NCBI RefSeq assembly: GCF_900184965.1
Contig: NZ_FXYA01000213.1
Coordinates: 124,001-188,000 of the forward strand
Reading direction: 5' to 3'
Source of the DNA: Akkermansia muciniphila
Lineage (GTDB): Bacteria; Verrucomicrobiota; Verrucomicrobiia; Verrucomicrobiales; Akkermansiaceae
DNA length: 64,000 nucleotides
The position numbers and the translations under genes are program-made. The notes beneath the pieces are model-generated. The model was not told the DNA's origin. It worked only from the letters and a program-made list of their open reading frames with translations, and searched no databases. Shown piece after piece: positions 51,739 to 59,995 of the stretch. Position 1 is the stretch's first letter. Every line of letters begins with the position of its first letter.

Positions 51739-52722
51739 ATGAGCCGCTATTCTTCATCCTGGACACCTTTACCCTCCCTTCCCGATCCGGAAGGCTTCGC
51801 CGGCATGTACGCAGGAACCTGCGGAGAAATAATGATTTGTGCAGGAGGAACCAACTTCCCGGAAAAGCCCATGCTTGAAGGGGGCCCCAAAACATGGACG
51901 GACCGCGTCTTTACGCTCTCTCCGAAGGAAAACGCATGGAAAGAGGCCGGAACACTGCCCGTGCCCTATGCCTACGGAGCCTCCGCCAGCGTCAGGGAAG
52001 GCCTGCTGTGCATCGGCGGCTGCGACAGGGAAGGACACCGGAAAGACGTTTACCTGCTGAACGCCGCGGACGGCACTGTCACCACGCGCCCTTTTCCCTC
52101 CCTCCCCATCGCCCTGGCATATACGGCGGCTGCCGTGCTGGACGGGAAAGTCTATCTTACTGGGGGATGTGAACGTCCCGGTGAGCAGGACTGCACCAAC
52201 CGGGTCTTCATGCTGGACACACGCCGGCCGGAACAGGGATGGCTGGAACAGGACCCGCTGCCGGGCCGCGGCCGCTTCCTGCATCAAATGGCCGCAGCAG
52301 ATGGAACCCTGTACGTGCTCGGCGGCATCGGCCTGAGGGAGCAGGACGGCAAACAGGTCCGGGAATTGCTGAAGGAAGCATGGAGCTATACCCCGGAACA
52401 CGGATGGACGCGCCTGCCGGACATGCCTTACGCCATTGCCGCAGCCCCTACTCCGGCCCCGGTTTCCAGGAACGGCGTCATTTACCTGCTTGGGGGGGAT
52501 GACGGCTCCGGGAAAAAATACACTCCGCAAACTAATCCCGGCTTCAACAACCAATCTCTGTGCCTGGACACGGCAGACATGACATGGCACGACGCAGGTT
52601 CCATCGCCGCGCCCAGGGCAGTCCTTCCGTGCTGCGCGTGGCAGGGCCGTTTTGCGGTCGTGAACGGAGAACTCAAACCCGGAAGGCGCTCTCCTGAAGT
52701 GTGGAGCGTCACCCTCCCCTGA
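51739..52722 (+). CDS. NanM-like N-acetylneuraminate mutarotase (kelch beta-propeller), leaderless
   Basis: Six-bladed kelch propeller of the cyclically permuted mutarotase group, which converts alpha- to beta-N-acetylneuraminate. Of 327 residues, blades are marked by repeated GG doublets: MICAGGTNFPE near residue 35, LLCIGGCDREGH near residue 90, VYLTGGCERPGE near residue 140, LYVLGGIGL near residue 192, and VIYLLGGDDGSG near residue 250. No signal peptide, so it would work in the cytoplasm, unlike periplasmic NanM. Followed 35 bases on by the fusion gene. Sialic-acid specificity is inferred from the family and neighbour. Confidence 0.85.
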   Translation: MSRYSSSWTPLPSLPDPEGFAGMYAGTCGEIMICAGGTNFPEKPMLEGGPKTWTDRVFTLSPKENAWKEAGTLPVPYAYGASASVREGLLCIGGCDREGHRKDVYLLNAADGTVTTRPFPSLPIALAYTAAAVLDGKVYLTGGCERPGEQDCTNRVFMLDTRRPEQGWLEQDPLPGRGRFLHQMAAADGTLYVLGGIGLREQDGKQVRELLKEAWSYTPEHGWTRLPDMPYAIAAAPTPAPVSRNGVIYLLGGDDGSGKKYTPQTNPGFNNQSLCLDTADMTWHDAGSIAAPRAVLPCCAWQGRFAVVNGELKPGRRSPEVWSVTLP

Positions 52723-52757
52723 TTTTTCCCGGAATCCAACTACAAACCTCTCAACAT

Positions 52758-55310
52758 ATGCACATGACACGTTCCCTAACCCAAATTTCCAAGGCTTGCG
52801 GCTCCGCTCTGGCAGCCCTGCTTCTCATCGCGATCCCGGCCGCTGACGCCTCCTTTTCCGTGGACGTCCGGACGTCCGGAACTGTTCCCGACCTTCCGGA
52901 CCCGGCAGGCCGCGCCGGCATGGTAGCCGGAACCGTTACGGAAAACGACGGCGCCCAGTCCGTCATTGCCGCAGGGGGCTCCAACTTCCCCCATGCCGTG
53001 CCGGGAGCCTCAACTCCGGAGGAACGCGGCCCCAAAACCTACTACCGGGACATTTTCAAACTCCGCAACGGCCAGTGGAGCAAGACGGGGACATTGCCCG
53101 TCCCGCTGGGTTACGCCGCTTTTGCCAGCGTAGGAAAGGGGCTGGCGGTAGCCGGCGGCCATAATGAGCAGGGCATCCTGAAAGACGCCCTGCTGATCAA
53201 AACGGACGGCTCCGTGGAAAAGCTTCCTCCCCTTCCCGTCCCCGTGACGGAAGCCGCATGCGCCGCCCACGGGAACAAGCTGTTCGTCATCGGCGGCAGA
53301 GACCGGGACCAGCCGGAAACCGCCCTCAACACTATCTACATGCTGGATACCACGCCGGATACGGATAAAATGAAATGGGTTTCCCTGCCTCCTTTCCCCG
53401 GAGCGGGCCGCATTCTCTCCACTGCCGCCGTCTGCGACAGCACCCTGTTCATCATCGGCGGATGTGCCCTGTCCAGGGATAACGCCGGAGAAACCTCCAG
53501 GACGTACCTTTCCGACATGATCGGCTACGACATGACGGACAAGGATCCTTCCAAATGGGGCTCCGCCGGCAGCCAGCAGCCTGCCGGGCCGGGAATGCCC
53601 GTAGCCGCCGCCGCGGGCCCCGCCCCGGTGCGTGAAAATTCCATTCTCCTGATCGGCGGAGACAAGCGCGGCAATGCGCCGGACCCGGCCACGCCCGTGG
53701 CGCAGTCCCGGGACATTCTGGTTTATGACGTCATCGGGAACACATGGACGCGCCAGGGGGAATGGCCCGTGGGCATCGCCACGGCTCCCGCCATCGTCAG
53801 GGGTTCTGAAATCATGACCATCAGCGGGGAAACGGCTCCGGGCGTCCGGACCCCGGCAAACGCCTCCGCCGACGCAGGTTACCACTTTGAAATGAGCACG
53901 GTTGATTACGCCGTTCTTATTCTGACCATCATCGTCCTGGCGCTCATCATCGTCTCCGCCGTGCGCAACGGCGTTAAAAACGTTGCCGCCGTCACGGACC
54001 CGAACACCAGGCCGGGCCTGTGGGCCTGGGTAGCCGTCATTGTCCTGTGGTTTGTGGTCATGCTGAACTATTTTGACCGCCAGCTCCTTTCCGCTCTGCA
54101 TGAACCCATCGTCCGGGACATTCCGCAGACGGAAGCCCAGTTCGGCATGGTCACCTCCGTTTTCCTGCTGATTTACGCCCTGCTCAGCCCCGTGGGCGGC
54201 TTTCTGGCGGACCGCTACAGCCGCCGGCTGATGATCCTCTGCTCTCTCGTCGTCTGGTCCGTAGTCACATGGTGGACCGGCCATGCGGAAGACTACACTT
54301 CCCTGCTCATTGCGCGAGGCGCCATGGGCATCAGCGAGGCGTTCTACATCCCCGCCGCCCTGGCCCTGATTACGGACTACCACCGCGGCAGCACGCGCTC
54401 CATCGCTACAGGCCTGCACATGAGCGGCATCTATGTAGGCATGGCCGTGGCCGGCTTCGGCGCCACCATGGCTTCATGGACGGGATGGCGCATGACGTTC
54501 GCCCTGTTCGGCCTCATCGGCGTGGCGTACGCCGTCATCCTCATCCTGTTCCTGAAAGACCCGTCCAAAGCCCCGGCGGATACGGCCCTGGCAAAAAAAC
54601 CGTCCGAACCGGAGGAAAAAACGGTTCTGCTCAATGTGGACAATGACGAACAGGTCATCAAGGAACCCGCTTCCAAGCTTTCCACCGGGGCCGTCCTTTC
54701 CAGCCTGCTGAGCGGACGCCCCATGTGGATGCTGCTGGCCGTAGTGGCCTTTGCCGGCGCCGGGAACTGGTTCCTTCTCACCTGGTATCCCACCCTGCTT
54801 CAGGATAAATACCAGCTCTCCTCCGCGGAGGCGGGTCCCGCCGCCACGCTGTGGAGCTCCGTGGCCAAATACGTCGCCGTGCTGGGAGGCGCCATCCTGG
54901 CGGACATGTGGTACAAGAGAAACGCCCGCGCCCGCGCCCTGGTTCCGGGCATCACCTTCACCATATCCGGCCCATTGGTGGTTCTGGCTCTGCTGCCCGG
55001 CATCTTCGGCTGGGACATCACCGTCCCCCTCGTGCTCATGCTGGGCCTGGTCGCCACGCAGGGGCTGGCGCAGGGATCGCTGGACGCCACCCTCATGCCC
55101 GTGCTACGCTCCCATATTGACGAGCGTTATTCCGCAACCGGCTATGGCCTCCTCAACCTGACATCCGCCGGCGTGGGCGCCCTCATCTCCTTCTTTGGGG
55201 GGTGGTTCAAGGACCAGGGCGTTCCGCTGACCACCACCCTGGCGGCGGCAGGATGCCTGATGCTGTTCTGCGGGCTGCTGCTCCTGATGCTGCCGCGTCC
55301 CAAACATTAA
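52758..55310 (+). CDS. Fusion of a periplasmic NanM-like mutarotase and an MFS transporter
   Basis: An 850-residue two-part protein (start at 52758, MHMTRSLTQ). Signal peptide about 1-32, then a kelch propeller (about 35-370) with blades VIAAGGSNFPH, LAVAGGHNEQGI, LFVIGGRDRDQP, LFIIGGCALSRD, ILLIGGDKRG, all facing the periplasm. A membrane helix (VDYAVLILTIIVLALIIVSA near residue 383) leads into an MFS permease of 12 helices (about 418-850): LNYFDRQLLSALHEPI near residue 435 and the signature GGFLADRYSRRLM near residue 475. In E. coli NanM and an MFS sialate porter are separate. Here converting the sugar's anomer and importing it could be coupled. The protease starts 8 bases after the stop. 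Confidence 0.9.
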   Translation: MHMTRSLTQISKACGSALAALLLIAIPAADASFSVDVRTSGTVPDLPDPAGRAGMVAGTVTENDGAQSVIAAGGSNFPHAVPGASTPEERGPKTYYRDIFKLRNGQWSKTGTLPVPLGYAAFASVGKGLAVAGGHNEQGILKDALLIKTDGSVEKLPPLPVPVTEAACAAHGNKLFVIGGRDRDQPETALNTIYMLDTTPDTDKMKWVSLPPFPGAGRILSTAAVCDSTLFIIGGCALSRDNAGETSRTYLSDMIGYDMTDKDPSKWGSAGSQQPAGPGMPVAAAAGPAPVRENSILLIGGDKRGNAPDPATPVAQSRDILVYDVIGNTWTRQGEWPVGIATAPAIVRGSEIMTISGETAPGVRTPANASADAGYHFEMSTVDYAVLILTIIVLALIIVSAVRNGVKNVAAVTDPNTRPGLWAWVAVIVLWFVVMLNYFDRQLLSALHEPIVRDIPQTEAQFGMVTSVFLLIYALLSPVGGFLADRYSRRLMILCSLVVWSVVTWWTGHAEDYTSLLIARGAMGISEAFYIPAALALITDYHRGSTRSIATGLHMSGIYVGMAVAGFGATMASWTGWRMTFALFGLIGVAYAVILILFLKDPSKAPADTALAKKPSEPEEKTVLLNVDNDEQVIKEPASKLSTGAVLSSLLSGRPMWMLLAVVAFAGAGNWFLLTWYPTLLQDKYQLSSAEAGPAATLWSSVAKYVAVLGGAILADMWYKRNARARALVPGITFTISGPLVVLALLPGIFGWDITVPLVLMLGLVATQGLAQGSLDATLMPVLRSHIDERYSATGYGLLNLTSAGVGALISFFGGWFKDQGVPLTTTLAAAGCLMLFCGLLLLMLPRPKH

Positions 55311-55318
55311 CCGCAACT

Positions 55319-56530
55319 ATGCTCATGCCTCCCGTCTTCCCCCTGATGAAAAAGCCCGCGCGCCTCTGCCTGGCGGCGGGAACCCTGGCCGCCCTGTTCC
55401 TCACCCCCCTTGCACAGGGGCGTACCTGGACCAGCCTCCAGGGAAAAAAACTGGAAGCGGAATTCATCAGGATGGACGGCCAGAAAGCCGTGCTGAAACG
55501 TTCCGGAGGCCAAACCGTCTCCATTCCCCTCTCCCTGCTTTCCCGGGAAGACAGGGATTTCATCGCGGAACAGGAAAAAGGCGGGGCGCTCCCCTCCAAT
55601 ACGGCGGACAATTACCACCTGCCGTGGCCCAGGACCATCAAATGCCCGGATAATTTCAAGGTGGAAACCGTCAAGGAGGAACCGGGAGAATATATTTATG
55701 AAACACCCCATTTCCGCTTCATCTGCGACGCCAGGCTGGGAACCGGCATGATCAAGCGCCTGGGCCTTCTCTTTGAGGCCACCCACCTGGCCAACAAAAC
55801 CCTTCCCATAGGGAACTCCCCTGCCCATGACGATTCCGCCAAATTCCCCGCCTACCTGTACGAAAAGTTCAGCACCTATCTGGAAAACGGCGGACGCGAA
55901 GGCACGGCGGGCATCTTCCTGGGAACGACGCGCCCCGGAGACCGCGGAAGAATTCTGGTCCCGTTCGATTCCCTGGGAGTCAAAACCATGGGAAGCACCT
56001 ACGTCATTGACCGTGACAAGGACGCCTCCACCCTCATCCATGAACTGACGCACCAGCTCATGTCTTCGCAGGCCAAGCAAGCCAGCTGGTTTTGCGAAGG
56101 CTCCGCGGAATACATGGGCATGACGCCCTACGCCGGAGGCCGCTTCAACTTCGGGGCCAACCGTTCCCACATTGTCTCCCGCGTGACGGAATACGGCAAA
56201 AAAAACACGGGTGGACGGGCCCTGGGAAATGACATTGAGGCTCCCGGCCTGGAAGCTTACATGAACATGCCCTATTCCCGGTTCACGGAAGAAAACCCCA
56301 ACCTGAACTACGGACTGGCCGCCCTGATGGCCTACTATTTTTACCACATGGACGGCAAGGGCGATGCCCGGCGCATCAAGAATTACATGAAAGCCATCCA
56401 GTCAGGAACCAGTGAAAAGGAAGCTCAAAAGCTCCTCCTTGACGGACGGAGCTATGAAGAACTGGCCAGAGAAATTGAACAGAAATGGCGTAAAGCGGGC
56501 GTTAAAATCCGCTTCCGTTCCTCTTCCTGA
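55319..56530 (+). CDS. Secreted HExxH metalloprotease with SHD1-like N-terminal domain
   Basis: Exported protease of unknown target. With a start at 55319 (MLMPPVFPLMKKPARL) it has 403 residues; MKKPARL at 55346 is a better-looking signal start. Residues about 35-85 are an SHD1-like beta domain (RTWTSLQGKKLEAEFIRM, VSIPLSLLSREDRDF). The zinc site is LIHELTHQLMS (His and Glu near residue 242) with a downstream Glu in CEGSAEYMGM, a gluzincin layout. It starts 8 bases after the NanM-MFS gene, so it may share the operon. The peptidase family is not decided. Confidence 0.8.
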   Translation: MLMPPVFPLMKKPARLCLAAGTLAALFLTPLAQGRTWTSLQGKKLEAEFIRMDGQKAVLKRSGGQTVSIPLSLLSREDRDFIAEQEKGGALPSNTADNYHLPWPRTIKCPDNFKVETVKEEPGEYIYETPHFRFICDARLGTGMIKRLGLLFEATHLANKTLPIGNSPAHDDSAKFPAYLYEKFSTYLENGGREGTAGIFLGTTRPGDRGRILVPFDSLGVKTMGSTYVIDRDKDASTLIHELTHQLMSSQAKQASWFCEGSAEYMGMTPYAGGRFNFGANRSHIVSRVTEYGKKNTGGRALGNDIEAPGLEAYMNMPYSRFTEENPNLNYGLAALMAYYFYHMDGKGDARRIKNYMKAIQSGTSEKEAQKLLLDGRSYEELAREIEQKWRKAGVKIRFRSSS

Positions 56531-56660
56531 ACCGTTGCCGCGCGTGCCGTGGAAACAGTCCCCCCCCGACGGGAAACGAAGGACAGTTTGTGCCCTGAAA
56601 AACCGTTGACACGGGAGGGAAAGGCGGCACACTTCCCTTAACAGGGATTCACAGACACGC

Positions 56661-59600
56661 ATGGCAGAAAAAGCTTCCATATCCGACCTGATGGACAGGG
56701 TGGCCCGTACCGCCCCCTTTCACCGGGAACTGGCGAAGCTGGGCACGGAGGAACAGGCGGTCTTCGACCATACCTCCCTGCCCGGAGCGCCGTTTGTAGC
56801 GGCCCTGTGCATCAGAACCCTTCCGGACACTGCCCGGGCCTGGGTGGTCGCGCCCCATTTGCGGGCGCAGGAAGCCCTTGCGGCCCAACTGGAAACCTGG
56901 GGAGTGCCCCACCTCCTTTTCATTCCGGAAAAAGAAACGGCCCTGGGAGAGGAAATGGGAGACCCGGAACTCGCGGCGGAGCGTCTCAACATCCTTCACC
57001 GCATCTCTTCCGGCCGCACGGGCGGGCAAACCATCGTTTTGACGGAAAACAGCCTGAACGATGAAGTTCCGTCTCCCGACAGCATGCAAAACCAGGGGAT
57101 CACCCTGAAAACAGGGGAAACGCACGCTCCGGAGGACTTGATACGGCAGTTTGGGGAAGCGGGGTTTGAAGGTGTTCCACAGGTCATTTCCCGCGGGCAA
57201 TGGTCCCGCCGCGGCGGCATTCTGGATGTTTTTCCTCTCCAGTCCTCCCACCCCGTGCGCCTGGAATTTTTTGACGACGAAATTGAATCCATCCGGGAAT
57301 TTGATGTGGATTCCCAGATTTCCTTCCGCAAGGCGGAGCACGTCAACCTCATCCTGGCGGAGGCCGCGGGCGCGGGGACCCTGCGGGACTGGATCAAGCC
57401 GGGAGACCTGGTCATTACGGCCCCCTTCTGCAAGGAACGGGGGAACGTGTGCATCCTCACCGCTCCACCGGAACAGGCGGCGGGGGAAGAAGACTTCTCC
57501 CTGGCCATCCACGACAATCCCCTGGGCAGCTTTGAGGCGGGGGACTTCGTGATGCAGGAAATGCGCAGGGAACTGGCGGAACGCCAAATCCGCGAATGGC
57601 TGGACCGGAAATGGAATGTCAGCATGTTCTTCCCCAATGAAGGGGAGGAAGAACGTTTCCGGGACATCTGCGCCGGAACGCCCGCCCTGCTGTCCATCAC
57701 CCCCCTGCGCGGGGAACTCCCGGCAGGGTTCAGCATCCCGGAAGCGAAGACGGCCGTTCTTTCCTCCTCGGAACTGTTCGGCAGGTACCAGTCCGCCACG
57801 GCCCGCCGCCGCGCCAGCCGGGAAGACAAGGCGCGCAAGGCGCGCGCGCAGGCGTCCCTGAAAGACATCAATCCCGGGGATCTGGTAGTGCATACCAGCT
57901 ACGGCATCGGCAAATTCATCAACATCTCCGCCTCCCCTGACTCCGGAGACGAGGAAATGAACATCCTCTACCGGGACAACACGATCCTGCACGTCCCCCT
58001 CAGCCAGGCGCACCTGGTCTCACGATACATTGGCCTGGGAAGCAAAACGCCTGAACTCAACAAACTGGGGGACTCCAAATGGCAGCGCGCCAAAAAATCA
58101 GCTGAACGCTCCGTAGCGGATTACGCCGCCCAGCTCCTTAACGTTCAGGCGGAACGCCAGACCGGAAAAGGCTACAGCCACCCCCCGGACAGCAAATGGA
58201 TGTGGGAATTTGAAAGCTCCTTCCCCTTCCGGGAAACCCAGGACCAGCTCCGCGCCATCGCCCAGACGAAAGCGGACATGGAATCCGCCCGCCCCATGGA
58301 CCGCCTGATCTGCGGGGACGTGGGCTTCGGCAAAACGGAAGTGGCCATCCGCGCCGCCTTCAAATGCGTGACGGGAGGCCGCCAGACAGCCGTTCTGGTT
58401 CCCACCACCGTACTGGCGGAACAGCATTTCCGCACGTTCAAGGAACGCATGAGCGAATACCCCGTGCGTATTGAAATGCTCAGCCGCTTCAGCAGCGCGG
58501 CGGACATCCGCTCCACGCTGGAAGGGCTCAAAACGGGAGCCGTGGACATCGTCATAGGCACGCACCGGCTCATTTCCGATGACGTGTCCATGAAAAATCT
58601 GGGCCTGGTCATCATTGACGAGGAACAGCGCTTCGGCGTCAGGCACAAGGAAAAATTCAAGGAACGATTCAAGGGGATCGACGTGCTGACGCTGTCCGCC
58701 ACGCCCATTCCCCGCACCCTGTACATTGCCCTGATGGGAGCACGGGACATGAGCTCCATTGAGACGCCGCCCGTCAACCGGCAGCCCGTCCAGACAAGCG
58801 TGTGCCCTTACGACGAACGCATCATGAAAAAGGCCATGGAACGCGAGCTGGAACGCGGGGGGCAGATTTTCCTGCTGCACAACCGCGTGAAAACCATCGA
58901 ACTGTTCCGGGACCGCATCCAGGCCCTGGTACCCAAGGCCCGCATCGTCATCGGCCACGGCCAGATGCCTAAAGAAGAACTGGAACAGGTCATGCGCACC
59001 TTCGTGCAGGGGAAAGCGGACATCCTGCTGGCCACCACCATCATCGAATCCGGCATTGACATCCCGAACGCCAACACCATCATCATTGACCGCGCGGACC
59101 GCTTCGGCCTGGCGGACCTCTACCAGCTCCGCGGCCGCGTGGGCCGTGCGGGCCACCGGGCCTACGCCTACCTCATGCTCCCCAGATCCGCCGCCACCAC
59201 GGGAGACGCCCGCAAACGCGTCTCCGCCATCAAACAGTACACGGAACTGGGTTCCGGCTTCAAAATTGCCATGAGGGACCTGGAAATACGCGGTGCGGGC
59301 AACCTGCTGGGCACCCAGCAGAGCGGCCACATCGCCGCCATAGGCTTTGACCTGTATTGCCAGCTTCTCCAGCAATCTATCGCCCAGATGCAGGGCAAAC
59401 ACACGGCCCCCCGTCCGGATGCGGCTCTAAGGACGGACTTCATCGTCAACAGCGAAACGCAGTTCGCCGCCAAATCCCGCAAAGACTTTCTGGGAGCCTT
59501 CCTTCCCAGGGAATACATCAGCGACGCGTCCCTGCGCATCTGCGCCTACAAGGATCTGGCCGCCGTCCGTACCCTTAAGGAAGCGGACAATCTGCTCCGC

Positions 59601-59837
59601 GCCTGGGAAGACCGCTTCGGCCCCGCGCCGGAAACGGTGCGCCACCTGCTGGATTCCCACAAAATCAAAATCCTGGCATCCCGGGCCAACATCTCCATGG
59701 TGGAAATCAGCGGACAGCGCCTGATGCTCACCAGGAACGGGGATTTCATCCTGCTGTCCAACAAATTCCCGCGGCTGGCAAGCGCCGCGCCCGCGGACAA
59801 ACTCCGGGAAACGCTGGACATGCTGAAGAACATTTAA
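56661..59837 (+). CDS. mfd: Transcription-repair coupling factor Mfd
   Basis: Removes stalled RNA polymerase and recruits UvrA to lesions. In 1058 residues: an N-terminal UvrB-homology region (about 1-380), the CarD-like RNA-polymerase-interaction domain (INPGDLVVHTSYGIGKFINI near residue 405), the helicase with Walker A GDVGFGKTEVA near residue 550, DEEQRFGV near residue 654, TLSATPIPRTL near residue 676 and the RGRVGRAGHRAYAYLM motif near residue 820. The TRG/relay region and the C-terminal D7 domain are seen. Slightly short versus the 1150 residues of E. coli. Single gene. Confidence 0.97.
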   Translation: MAEKASISDLMDRVARTAPFHRELAKLGTEEQAVFDHTSLPGAPFVAALCIRTLPDTARAWVVAPHLRAQEALAAQLETWGVPHLLFIPEKETALGEEMGDPELAAERLNILHRISSGRTGGQTIVLTENSLNDEVPSPDSMQNQGITLKTGETHAPEDLIRQFGEAGFEGVPQVISRGQWSRRGGILDVFPLQSSHPVRLEFFDDEIESIREFDVDSQISFRKAEHVNLILAEAAGAGTLRDWIKPGDLVITAPFCKERGNVCILTAPPEQAAGEEDFSLAIHDNPLGSFEAGDFVMQEMRRELAERQIREWLDRKWNVSMFFPNEGEEERFRDICAGTPALLSITPLRGELPAGFSIPEAKTAVLSSSELFGRYQSATARRRASREDKARKARAQASLKDINPGDLVVHTSYGIGKFINISASPDSGDEEMNILYRDNTILHVPLSQAHLVSRYIGLGSKTPELNKLGDSKWQRAKKSAERSVADYAAQLLNVQAERQTGKGYSHPPDSKWMWEFESSFPFRETQDQLRAIAQTKADMESARPMDRLICGDVGFGKTEVAIRAAFKCVTGGRQTAVLVPTTVLAEQHFRTFKERMSEYPVRIEMLSRFSSAADIRSTLEGLKTGAVDIVIGTHRLISDDVSMKNLGLVIIDEEQRFGVRHKEKFKERFKGIDVLTLSATPIPRTLYIALMGARDMSSIETPPVNRQPVQTSVCPYDERIMKKAMERELERGGQIFLLHNRVKTIELFRDRIQALVPKARIVIGHGQMPKEELEQVMRTFVQGKADILLATTIIESGIDIPNANTIIIDRADRFGLADLYQLRGRVGRAGHRAYAYLMLPRSAATTGDARKRVSAIKQYTELGSGFKIAMRDLEIRGAGNLLGTQQSGHIAAIGFDLYCQLLQQSIAQMQGKHTAPRPDAALRTDFIVNSETQFAAKSRKDFLGAFLPREYISDASLRICAYKDLAAVRTLKEADNLLRAWEDRFGPAPETVRHLLDSHKIKILASRANISMVEISGQRLMLTRNGDFILLSNKFPRLASAAPADKLRETLDMLKNI

Positions 59838-59995
59838 CGCCGCTGCGGCCATCCCCGGGCCGGACCTGTCCAAGGGAAACATCATCCCCCCGTAACACCG
59901 GCTCCCGCCTTTGCCATGCCAGGGCCACGCTTCCGGCGGGAACATGAAACTTGCATATGAACCGGTACAACCGGCAGCCCGCCGCGGCCTTTCCG

